From assembly GCF_019059575.1 (NCBI RefSeq), contig NW_024881699.1:682001-746000 (forward strand): a DNA stretch of 64,000 nucleotides, in the 5' to 3' direction. A program made the translations under genes and the position numbers. This stretch comes from Amphibalanus amphitrite (taxonomy: Eukaryota; Arthropoda; Thecostraca; Balanomorpha; Balanidae). Position 1 is the stretch's first letter, and each line of letters opens with the position of its first letter. This document shows, piece by piece, positions 1-10,589 of this stretch. A model generated the notes under the pieces. That model saw only the letters and a program-made list of their open reading frames with translations. It had not been told where the DNA came from and ran no database searches.

Positions 1-790
1 AATAGTATGGTACAACTAACCAACATACCCATGGGTATGTTCTGCTTCTGAAGCTTATAGGAACGATTAGCCAGACTGCAACGAGACTTTAAATGTAGCT
101 TACATGTGTCTTCACCCTTGCAGCTACAATTTTATCTATTGACGATGACGTCTTCTTTTCAATCAGTCTTTATACCAGATATTGTCAAATGATTCTCGGA
201 ATCATACACCTTATGGAATCAAAATACACTCTCCAACAGAGTCATAATTGCAGTTGTTAACCACGTGACGCAAATTAACAATACATGCATGTCATTCTTT
301 ATTTTATATGCAACAATAAATTCCAAAACATTTGGGCACGAAATGTATGGCGAAATCTAATGAAAACTTATCATAAGGCTCATGGGTCCGTGACTCCATT
401 CACCGTAAGGAATTACTCACATTTCAACAATGTTCCATCAACCGGTGATTATTGCTACTTACTTAGGTAGAGTTATTCTGCAGATTAATGACATAAAAAC
501 TTACCTCCGTCTCCATGGTGCGTTGCTATCTTGTCCTACTTCAAAATTTCGCCGAGTGCAGGACGCCTCGTTGTTTAAATACGCATGTTGAGCAAACTAC
601 AAATAATATCTGAAGTTTATCGTTAAAGCACTATTACTTGAAGTAAATCTACACTTTAAACAACGTTTGGCGACATTAAAAGCGCGTTCATTCAAATAAG
701 ATCCTCTCCCCGCTCACACCACACGCACCCACGTGGGCACACCTCCGGCAACTGAAGTCAACGGCTTTCCTAACGGTTTTCCTGCAAGGT
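1..790. other. Intergenic or intronic, nothing recognised
   Basis: AT-rich sequence with only short chance ORFs. I see no splice-flanked conserved exon, RNA gene or repeat. Confidence 0.5.
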
Positions 791-1071
791 CGAGCTATTT
801 CATCTTCGTGGCGGACCGGCATGGCTAGAACACAAATGACGTCACACGACAATGCAGCTTGCTGATTGGCCGGGCATTGACTCAAACCACTGGACCTGAG
901 CTGTGGTTCGCACCACGGTTACAGAGTCAGAGTCAGAGTCGGGTGGAGTTGACAGTTGTGGCCGGAGTCAGAGTCGGAGTCGACGGCGACTTTGGAAGCC
1001 GGAGCTGGAGTCGGAGTCTGGGTCACCGAAAATCAATTGATACCGCAGCGTATCCGGACAAATCTTTGCAC

Positions 1072-1399
1072 GGCATTTCTTCGTCGCGCAATTCTTCGTC
1101 CGCAAAACTTCGTCCGCTCATTTCATCGTCCGCGCATTTCTTCGTCTCCGCCTTTCTTCGTCTTGCATTTCTTCGTCTCGCATTTCTTCGTCTCGCATTT
1201 CTTCGTCCGAGCATTTCTTCGTCTCCGCATTTCTTCGTCCGCGCATTTCTTTGTCTCGCATTTCTTCGTCTCGAATTTCTTCGTTTCGCATTTCTTCGTC
1301 TCGCATTTCTTCGTCTCGCATTTCTTCGTCTCGCATTTCTTCGTCTCGCATTTCTTCGTGTCGCATTTCTTCGTCTCGCATTTCTTCGTCTCGCATTTC
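1072..1399. repeat. 15-bp minisatellite, left block
   Basis: Tandem copies of the 15-mer TCTCGCATTTCTTCG, regular in the middle and degenerate at the left edge. The period is a multiple of three, which gives long spurious ORFs in several frames (LRLAF- or ISSSR-type peptides). Confidence 0.95.
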
Positions 1400-1658
1400 C
1401 ATAGGCGCGGGAGCCGGGGGGGCAGTGGGGGCAGCTTGCCCCCCCAACTCTAGGGCCGTGGGGGCGGTGCCCCCACAACTTTGAGACGAAATACCGCACT
1501 TTTTTGCAAATGTTTTTTCTTTTTTTGTTGAAAAAGCCAAGGGTTGAAAAATAAGTGGCCTAAAACCGGTGAAAAAAACTAGATTTGGGGGTACCCTAGG
1601 TTGATCTCCATTATGGTGTGCCCCCCCCCCCCGTCTGAAAGTATTTCCCGCGCCTATG
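1400..1658. mobile_element. hAT-like MITE inserted in the minisatellite
   Basis: A 259-bp insert interrupts the 15-bp array. It begins CATAGGCGCGGGAG and ends with the inverse, TTCCCGCGCCTATG, giving a 13-bp terminal inverted repeat. The 8 bp on each side are identical (CGCATTTC at 1392-1399 and 1659-1666), as expected for hAT. Because the host is a repeat containing that same 8-mer, the target duplication is suggestive rather than proven. The interior has G- and C-runs and no coding capacity. Confidence 0.75.
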
Positions 1659-1847
1659 CGCATTTCTTCGTCTCGCATTTCTTCGCCTCGCAGGTCTTCG
1701 TCTTGCATGTCTTCGTCTTGCATGTCTTCGTCTCGCATTTCTTCGTCTCGCATTTCTTCGTCTCCGTATTTTTTCGTCTCGCATTTCTTCGTCCGCACAT
1801 TTCTTCGTCTCGCATTTTTTTTTCCGCAAATCTTCGTCCGCAAATTG
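1657..1847. repeat. 15-bp minisatellite, right block
   Basis: Continuation of the CGCATTTCTTCGTCT array beyond the inserted element, with variant units (CAGGTCTTCGTCTTG, CATGTCTTCGTCTTG). Confidence 0.93.
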
Positions 1848-2192
1848 ACAGTGCAGCCTGCTGATTGGGCTATTGCCTATTTCATCTTCGTAGCGGACCA
1901 GCCATGGCTAGCTCACACATGACGTCACTCGGGGCATTGATTCAAATCACTGAACCTACACCAGGGTTACGGAGTCAGAGTCGGAGTCCGTTGGAGTCGA
2001 CAGTTCTGGCCGTAGTCGGAGTCGGTTGGAAACGACAGTTCTGGCCGTAGTCGGAGTCGGAGTCGATATTGGAAGCCGGAGCTGGATTCGGAGTCTGATT
2101 CACCGAAAATCTCTTGGCTCTGCAAACACTGCAGAGTCAAGAGATGGTGGTATACCACCAGTGACGTCAAAACAATTTCTGTAATAATTTAG

Positions 2193-2535
2193 TGTTTTTT
2201 GATACTATCATGTGGAGTTTTTGAACCCTATGGGTGTCATTTCACTCAGTTGAGCGTTTTCGTAATCCGTGACTCGCTTATTAGGTGTAATTTGACCCTC
2301 AGTGGTGCCATAATATTCCGGTGTCATTTGAACCCAATGGGGCTCAAATGACACCGGAATATTATGACACTACCGAGGGTCAAATTACACTCAATAAGTC
2401 ATTTGAACGGAATATTATGACACCACTGAGGATCAAATTACACCTAATAAGGGAGTCACGGATTGCGAAAACGCTCAACTGTGTGAAATGACACCTATAG
2501 GATATAAAAACTCCTCATGATAGCGTCAAAAACGC
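2193..2535. repeat. Long imperfect palindrome (foldback element)
   Basis: The left arm (about 2193-2340) is inversely repeated in the right arm (about 2341-2535). For example GATACTATCATG on the left pairs with CATGATAGCGTC on the right, and GGTGTCATTTGA pairs with TCAAATGACACC. The right arm carries an extra internal copy of about 60 bp. There is no coding content. The likely identity is a foldback or MITE-type element. Related ACACC-rich sequence continues to about 2760. Confidence 0.85.
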
Positions 2536-2759
2536 TTAGATGTGTTATTTTACACCGACACCGTGCAGGATCTTTTGACACGACACCTAAAATGGGAGTC
2601 AAAATTTTGGGAGTCAAATGACCCTTGGGTATGTGATTCTGACCGAGATCAATTTACACTAAAAAACGGTGTATGGAGACTGTTTTTTCAGAATCGGATT
2701 ACACCATGGGTGTCAGTTGATTCCCAAATAGGGGATCGTGATTCCCGGGGGGAGTAATT

Positions 2760-3555
2760 ATTTTTCTCCGTGTATACAAAACGACACCCATGTACCCAGT
2801 CGTTAGGTTTGCATCAGTTACGGCCGAAATTGTTGTCTGTTTTCTGCTTTTATATTTCGACAATACTTATTACGAGTCCAAAGTTTCTTATTCTCAGCCT
2901 ATTTTTGTGGAACCCCGAACCTCTACAATGCTTATCAATATTATTTAACATGCAATATTAAATAATATGTCGACGAATATCTATATGAGCATACCTACCT
3001 ATCTTTAGACATTACGTTGAAATATACATGTCTATCGGTGAAGTCGCTCGTAACAAGAGCTAATTTCGCCCTGAATCGCTCGAAATCTTCTATTCCACTC
3101 AAATTGCTGACCGTTTTAATTTTCAGATTGCCCAAACTATATTCTGTGGCGCACACAGCCGCCCTCTCGCCCGCTCTCTCCTGCACGATAACCTGCAGGT
3201 GTTTCTTCAACTCTCGCCGAAAGCATGCAACTAATTAGACATGAACCCCTTTTTCGCTGCAGCGTTCGCAGGAATCTACTGCTGTCAGCAGCATGTTAGC
3301 AAATGTATATCTGCTACAACACCAGCTCTAGATTAGTGCATTCCGGACGAACGGACCCTCAGTAAAATGTGCTCGAGTTCTCTAGTGGGCGCGATTCCCA
3401 TGGTCCATTGTCTTCCCGTCAAAAAAGTGTAACGAGGTAGGGCCTTTTGCGACACTAAAATCAGCCAGATCATATCAACGCTACAGCAGAGGCTGAGTTA
3501 TTGGAAATTATTCAAGGTCGGTGTGACAATGAGGCTGATGTGTAGCGAAAAAATG
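2760..3555. other. No gene seen
   Basis: Unique-looking AT-rich DNA. No exon, RNA gene or repeat can be supported. Confidence 0.45.
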
Positions 3556-3559
3556 GCCT

Positions 3560-3850
3560 CCATTGTTCTAGCGGGCGCCGAGCGGCGGGCGGTCGGCGGA
3601 CGGTCGGACCGGCTGCAACGCCGGCGTCCCGCAGATCGGACTGATCCGCCATGGTCTGGCCTCTGGCGGTGCACCCATTTTGTCACGAGCACCCACCCCT
3701 CCCTGCCCTCCCCGCGGCGGCCTGGAGCACTGCGCAGCCCGAGCCCGCCGCGCCGCGCGCGTGGACCGGTCAGAGCTGAGGCCGGGCGGAGTGGGGCGGC
3801 GGCGTATGGCCCCCTGCACTGGGAGCACATCATCGCCGCACTGGTCCATA
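3560..3850. other. GC-rich, CpG-rich island without recognisable coding
   Basis: This stretch stands out sharply from its AT-rich surroundings. ORFs on both strands give Arg/Pro/Ala-rich peptides that I do not recognise. It may be a promoter or first-exon island, but nothing in the sequence proves that. Confidence 0.4.
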
Positions 3851-3869
3851 GGGGGATGTCTGAACTGTG

Positions 3870-6150
3870 AACATATTTATTGTTCGAATAACACTACAGC
3901 ATGGTGAAAATATAGCTATTAGATGAGAATTAACCTCCCAACTCTTCGGTTGTCAAATGATGCCGAGTTTGGTTGCACTAAAAATCTTATGAAGAAATTA
4001 GCACCGTCATAATTTGCTTCCAAGTTGGCTGTAGAGACATGTTGAAAGGTGTGATGTCGGTATAGCACAGCAGCACACGTATTCTTGATTTGTTCTCACC
4101 ATCAGATGACATTTTCCCAAACAATCAGTTTCAAAGAGTTTTGTGGACCATCCCCACGATTTTTATTTCGTTGTCCGCGGCACTGAATTTATTTTATCGT
4201 GATCAAGCAGACTTGAAAAAGGAGCAAAATGTGTAGTCCAGTGCTGTAATATCATACATCATTTAATGTTATTGCTGGTCTTATTGTCACCTTTCTCCTC
4301 AATAAAACAGCCGTATTCTACTTTTTACCTACGAGACGTCTTACATTCAATGTGACTTTATGTAAGGACTAAGGTAGAATAAGGAAGAACCACATTTATC
4401 CTTATCTTCCTGACTCAACAACATTATATCTCCGGAAGCACGCCTTCCTTGGTAAGATGATTATCACCATGGCAATAAAATATGCACCTTCATACTATGC
4501 ATAATTATTACTTTATTGATGCACCTAGATCACAGAAGCCCCTACTCACACCTGCATGTTATGTTGGATCGTATGAACAGACATAAGAACAGACAAACCT
4601 GTCTTACGTTTTTGCAATTAACATGCGTAAATAATTATAAACAAACGTAGGACTGCAGAGGTGGATGTTAAAATAATTAATATCTGTGTTTAAACAAACC
4701 CCGATGGTGCAAAGTTGTGTCCAGACTGCGCATCTTCACTGGTGTAGCCGGAAGGAAGGCGGCCAAAGCGGTAATCTTTCGATATTACGTCACTGGCCAT
4801 TTTAGGCAAACGGCTTTACCTGGTGTGGTCACCAATCTTCCCTGGTGGCGCGTGTCGGGCGATTTGTAAAATATGCACGATAGAAACAGTATAAACCGCC
4901 GCTCAATGGATAGTTTTGTTTGTAAGCGTCCCAGCTGCCGGACATGGGGAAAATTAACCCAAAAGGGAGTGAGGAAGCCGCGCTGGGCGGCGGTATGCGC
5001 TATATTTGGCGATAAGGTAGGATGCGCACCACAGCGATCGGCGTCATCCATTGAACGGGCCCCGCACGTGGCGAAATGTGCCGATGATACGGCGGTAAAC
5101 TGCAGCACATCGTCTTGACGGACAGGAAGGTGGGGAGCGGTTCCGATCGCGTGACATCGCAGAGGGTCCTCGATTTGGGGAAACCGTTCCGGGGTTGACC
5201 GGTAAATAGGTACGCTCGTGCTTCGGTGCATCCAAAAACGGGGCAATAAACGCTGCCGGGGTCATACGCACAAAAAGTTTTTCTTATTCCAAAAACTCTT
5301 CGATTCTGGCTTCTGCATAGTGCATCCTTATAGGTACTTGGATGAGCATATCATTACTTTTTTCTTTTGAATAGAGGTCATGCGACGAGAACGACGACGT
5401 GCCGTTTAAGCTCGGGCAAAGTCGGCTGCGAGAGGGGCAAATGTGGGCAAATGTCACAAACCCAGTCCCTTGGATTTGCCATCGCGTCCGCGACGAAAAG
5501 GTTTGTTTATTGTATTGGCGAATCCAAGATGAAATTAATGCCTGCAGCTGGACTCCCATTCTGGGCACAGGTAAATAAAGTTTATAGGTTATTACATATA
5601 GACCTATGGCTGGCCTGGCCTATACGGTTGTTACAATGGGTGCGAGGACTGAGAGTTTGCAGCATGTTCTTGTTGCATGATTAGCAATTAAGAATTGTTT
5701 TCACATGTTTCTCTGTTCCAGTATTATTCAGCACCATCCGACATCGAACTGTAACATTATTTTTTCTTGCTACCGGTTTTGATGCTTCCTGGACTTGAGT
5801 TGTTTGGGCGTCTGTTTGAAGTCTTTTAAATGCGAACAAGGCTGATTCACTAATGAACATGGGGAACTCCCGCTGTCCCCCTGTGCCGTACTGTCTGCAC
5901 AAAGGCTGCCCTCGACTCCAGCGCATGACAAGTTAATTGGGATGTTTGCTTTTTTCACGATGCTCGAAAATGCACACACAACACGGTGCTTTCTAACAAA
6001 ACATACATTGTTCCAACAAGCATACAATGGCTGAAAAAGTTTGCAATTCAGCCAGTGCGTGGTCTCACGGTAGGGTGCTGAACTCTAATGAAATGGTAGC
6101 CAGTTCCCTTAGTTGCGTAGTGTCATGTTTGATATAGTCACTAATCCATA
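3870..6150. other. No gene seen
   Basis: Mostly AT-rich. A moderately GC-rich patch at about 4780-5270 has overlapping ORFs on both strands without recognisable domains. Confidence 0.4.
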
Positions 6151-6151
6151 T

Positions 6152-6406
6152 TACCCGTTTTCACGACGGGCTGAATAGCGAATGCACCTATTTTGACCAA
6201 ACCTGTACCAAATATCTTTAACAGAAAATATCTTCATATCATGGATTTATTTCAGAGTTTCAATCGATAAAAATGCCTGATAATTTGACAAAGCAGGCAT
6301 AAAAGCATTAGTGCAACCCCATCTGATAGCTACCAAAAAGCGCACTGAACCTAAGTTGACCAAATCTGCACAAAATGTGCACGAGATAGCTGTCGTGAAA
6401 AAGCTA
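6152..6406. mobile_element. Tc1/mariner-like MITE, copy 1
   Basis: The ends are near-perfect inverted repeats (CCGTTTTCACGACG on the left, GTCGTGAAAAAGCTAATA on the right) next to TA dinucleotides. The interior matches the element at 18535-18810 in the opposite orientation: both hold a GTGCAACCC segment, a GATAGCTA segment, and a version of GGTCAAATTAGG or its inverse. No ORF of transposase size is present. Confidence 0.8.
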
Positions 6407-6411
6407 ATATA

Positions 6412-7744
6412 CAAAACCAGTAAAACGCCTTTTGGGGCGACCAACGGAGCGAGCGAGAGGGTGGGCCTGGCACGTGCGAAATTGCGAGGGGGTACCTCCA
6501 ACTGACTTGTGCGCGGCACCCTACTAACCGGTCTCTAGCGATGTGCCAAATTTGAGCACAATCGGCTCAGCCGTTCTCGAGATCTGGAAGCGGCACCCTG
6601 CACGTGCGCACGTGCAAAATGGGTCCCAACTGATTTGTGCACGGCACCCTACTAACTGCTCCGTAATCATGTACCAAATTTGAGCGCAATCGGTCCAGCC
6701 GTTCTCGAGATCTGGAATCGACCCCTGCACGTGCGCACGTGCAGCAGCACCCTTACTCTGGCACATGGATATGCATTGCCTAGTGGGTGCCTACCTACAT
6801 GCCAACTTTCAGCACAATCGGCCCAGTAGTTACCGAGATATTACAACAATTACAAAAGTGACACCTCTTCGTTTTGCACGTGGCACGTGCATAAGGGGTC
6901 ACCCACATGCATCGGGGATAGCCCAATACTTGGTAGAAGGAATGAAGCTACCCTACAAAAATTACCGCATGTAAATCGGTCAAGTGGTTGCTGAGATATA
7001 AGCGTCGCAGAATCGTGACCACGGCCGGCCGGCCGGCCGGCCGGCCGGCCGCTCATACTCAGAAATTTCCGTTATTCTACGTACCAGTATAACGCCTTAT
7101 GGGCGACTAACGGAGCGAGCGAGAGGGTGAGCCTTGCACGTGCGAAATTTCGAGGGGGTACCTCCAGCTGACTTGTGCACGGCACCCTACTAACCGGTCT
7201 CTAGCGATGTGCCAAATTTGAGCACAATCGGCCCAGCCGTTCTCGAGATCTGGAATCGGCACCCTGCACGTGCGCACGTGCAAAATGGGTCCCAACTGAC
7301 TTTTGCACGGCACCCTACTAACCGGTCCCTAACCATGTGCCAAATTTGAGCGCCATCGGTCCAGCCGTTCTCGAGATTTGGAATCGACCCCTGCACGTGC
7401 GCACGTGCAGCAGCACCCCAACTCTGGCACATGGATATGCAGTGCCTAGTGGGTGCCTACCTTCATGCCAATTTTCAGCGCAATCGGCCAAGTAGTTACC
7501 GAGATATTGCAACAATTACAAAACTGACACCTCTTCGTTTTGCACGTGGCACGTGCATAAGGGGTCACCCACATGCATCGGCAATAGTCCAATACTTGGT
7601 AGAAGGAATGAAGCTACCCTACAAAAATTACCGCGTGTAAATCGGTCAAGTGGTTGCTGAGATATAAGCCTCGCAAAAGCGTGACCACGGCCGGCCGGCC
7701 GGCCGGCCGGCCGGCCGCTCATACTCAGAAATTTCCGTTAATCT
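6412..7744. repeat. Two-copy 666-bp tandem repeat
   Basis: Copy 1 (about 6412-7081) and copy 2 (about 7082-7744) align along their whole length. Each starts near CCAGTAWAACGCC, continues with ACGGAGCGAGCGAGAG and two internal subunits of about 120 bp that carry the palindrome GCACGTGCGCACGTGC, and ends in a GGCC tandem run followed by CTCATACTCAGAAATTTCCG. ORFs inside repeat between the copies and look like repeat shadows. Confidence 0.92.
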
Positions 7745-7810
7745 AAGGAAAGACTACGCTCGCTTCGCTCGCTCCGTAAAAGACTCCGCTCGCTTCGCTC
7801 GCTCCGTAAT
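7745..7810. repeat. Short CGCTCGCTTCGCTCGCTCCG direct repeat
   Basis: Two near-identical units follow the 666-bp duplication. They are inverse to the ACGGAGCGAGCGAG that opens each 666-bp copy, so the whole 6.43-7.81 kb block has inverted ends. Confidence 0.8.
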
Positions 7811-8608
7811 TAGCATAGGAGGATACTTTATATTCGTGTGTACTGTGTACCTTCCATTGATGAAGCTCTTCACTGCTTTAGAAAGAGGGAGTTAGCAACG
7901 AGTCATGTGTAGGTATCTGTTCTAAGATTAGTCACGATAAAAAATGTATACAAAATTCAAGTAACAATTACCTGCTGAGAATTTCTGATAAACATGTTTA
8001 TTGATAATATTCATGGTTTATTTACTATACAGTATTTAGTATGTTCTGTAGGTTTGAACTCAAAGTAGTCTCAAAAACGATTGAACTCAGGCATCCCCAT
8101 GACAAGGATTGGTTGAGTTGAATATAACAGAGTAACGTTGTTGATCAACCATTAGGAATGTAGGTAGTTGATTAATATGACCTTACAAAGGTCCCTAGCT
8201 CAAGCTCTCCTTTGGCGGTCTGCGCCTAATGCTCCCAGCTTAGAGAAGGATTAGTCGCGAATGGCGGACATCGTCGCAGTGATATAGCTGAATGATTCAA
8301 ACTATGAGAAGCGTAAGAAACAGTCACCAATTAAATTCGTTTTACTGCACGGCCAATTGTCAATAAAACAGTCAATCATTGCTGCAAAAATACTTTTACC
8401 CCGAAAAATAAAATGTGTTGACAGCCCGGGCGACGAAAGTAACTAATTACGCAATGACAACAGAATAACCCAAATAAAAGCCGCGTATCTCTAAATCGAC
8501 CGAGGAAATTGGCGATACAACCCTTGTCAAGAGCGAAACACGACATGTAGGTATGCAACTAGTGCACCACTGCACAGGCTACAAAACACCGATTAACTAT
8601 TGGTCTGA
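7811..8608. other. No gene seen
   Basis: AT-rich sequence without supportable features. Confidence 0.45.
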
Positions 8609-8609
8609 G

Positions 8610-8910
8610 AAATGTCTCGGCCGGAACTGGACAGTCGCCGGCTCGCCGCCCCGGTAAACCCGGCGCTGCTCCCCATGACAGGCAGACCCGGCCCGGCGGC
8701 CTGGTGGCCGCATGCAACGCCCGCAGCGAGCGCTAACGGACCGCGCCAATACGTGCAAGCATTTTGCGCTCCAGTTTTTATCGCTCCAGTTGGCCGGTAA
8801 AACACACGAGTTCTCACGGAGTTTTGGCGATAACACGGTGCGAGACACTGTCCGCCGGGGCTGTGACATGTGTGCCCTCTGCGCCCGGAGCGGCCGTATG
8901 CTGTGAACTG
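8610..8910. other. GC-rich island, unknown
   Basis: Overlapping ORFs on both strands (minus 8593-8937, plus 8612-8800) encode no domain I recognise. GC content is far above the flanks. It could be a regulatory island or an unrecognised exon. Confidence 0.35.
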
Positions 8911-9560
8911 CATGCACATGAATTGAAAAAATGACATGGTGCTGTTGCTAATTAAATAGTTTTTGTTCAGGTATACAGTGTGAATCCGTTACGACCTGGT
9001 CATTGAGGCTCATAAAACGTGTGTGCAAAAATGCCAGTTGCGCTAAATCCAGCGACGGGTAACCAAGGTAATGCGATGTCTATGTTGAATCGGGTCCCAT
9101 GACTCATCGGGCCATTTTGGGTTGTCAGAAAATGTAAAGTGGAGCAATGGAACTTGGAATTCACCAGCCATTCACCTGTTTATAAATCAATGTGCTCTCG
9201 GAGACCCCACGGCTACATAAATGAAGATTTATGGATAGGTTCTTGTCCAATGCGATTGCAGATCAGTATGGGTAATAATGACTAACGACTAAAGACTCTA
9301 CAGGTAATGACTAAAGACACACCAAATTGCGTGACGACTCGTGAATATAAGCCGATACGAGTGTTCTTTTGCTCACTTTATATAATCAGCATCATGTTTT
9401 AATTCACTAACGTCACAAACTCATCAAAGCTCGCAGGCTCAGGTCAAGCCTGGAATATTAAGTAAAATCGTTGCTGGTCCTTCAAACACCAGTCTCTATG
9501 ATTTATGTCCGCACTAATTACACCTGTCATCACAATGGAACGCCTGGTGTGCTCTGAGTA
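8911..9560. other. No gene seen
   Basis: AT-rich, nothing supportable. Confidence 0.45.
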
Positions 9561-9569
9561 TTTCAGTCG

Positions 9570-9860
9570 CCGGTATTTCATACCCGGAGGCCCGTGCGGC
9601 CGCCTCAATAACCCAGTTTCAGCACCTTCTGGCCGGTGGCAGGCCGGTCAGACAGCTTTCGGGGGGCCAAGTGGGCGGTTATTCTGGACGCTCCACTTTC
9701 ACTATCGCACGCACACGTCTCTGCTCCAGTTATTGCACCGCCGTGCCGCCGGTTGTCGCCGCCGCGCGCACCTGCGGAGGAGGGCTGCTAATCACAGCGC
9801 GCGGCGCGGGCGAACTCGGACGATATCGCCCGGCGAGATCGCCTGAACGAGCTGAATGGG
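9570..9860. other. GC-rich island, unknown
   Basis: A third isolated GC-rich block. The plus ORF 9671-10087 crosses it, but its peptide has no recognisable motif and its second half lies in AT-rich DNA. Confidence 0.35.
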
Positions 9861-10523
9861 GCGGCCGAGACAAGGCGACGCAACGTCTGATTGAAAGTAG
9901 ACTAGTTTTGGCTCTGTCTCGAGATATTCTCGTTGTTCTAGACGGTGTTTCAGTGTCACATTTGAAACAAGCGATATCTTTACATGCTCCTTTTTCAGTT
10001 GATTGTCAGGTCGTACCAACATTTCAAAACCTGCACAAATTCATCATGCACTTGTGCAAGTGCATGGAAAATGTCTGCATCGGGTAAAGCGCGGAGCTGG
10101 CATTTACTACTATAAAGAATGTCAGAGCATGGACCAGCCTCAATGGACACGCCTTCTACAGCACAGAATTGGAGAAGCTACTGGGTTAAATGCACATTAA
10201 ACAGGCACCGCGCGCGCGACAGGTAGCACGGAACGGTCGCAGCGAACTGTCTGACACCTATTACCTAGCTCTCTGGCCATACGTTTGCAGTTGCACACGC
10301 AAAGACGTTTATCCACCTGATTAGTCATGAAATCTTTGATCATCCGTTTCAGTGCCGTTTTAGTGACATATTTCATTCCTCCACGAGCAAAGGACCATTC
10401 AATGTATAAGAAGATGTGTGGCGTCTTGTACTGACGGTGACCATACAGTTCACAGTTTTGGATAAGATTTTAGCAGCTGTCGGATTCCTTGTAAGTGAAA
10501 CTATGTGTCGAAGGAAATAATTA

Positions 10524-10531
10524 ATCAGGTA
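10524..10531. repeat. Left 8-bp target duplication of the hAT element
   Basis: ATCAGGTA directly precedes the element end. The identical octamer follows the other end at 17302-17309. Confidence 0.9.
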
Positions 10532-10589
10532 CAGGGGCGTAACTTTGTATACTTTGGGGGGGGGGGGCAGGTGCCCCCTCAACTTGAAA

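Larger units (their letters stand above)
793..2110. repeat. Direct duplication flanking a minisatellite
   Basis: Bases 793-1045 and 1853-2110 are diverged copies of one sequence. Both contain a segment around TTTCATCTTCGT with GGCTAG, a TGACGTCA site, and runs of the hexamer TCGGAG, and both end in CACCGAAAATC. Between them lies a 15-bp minisatellite. ORFs here with repetitive Ser/Glu or Arg/Asn content are translations of the repeat, not genes. Confidence 0.75.

Noticed and set aside
859..1843. Long ORFs on both strands with LRLAF, ISSSR, RRRNA or DEEMR repeats
   Set aside because: They are translations of a 15-bp minisatellite, whose period is a multiple of three. Similar ORFs appear in several frames.
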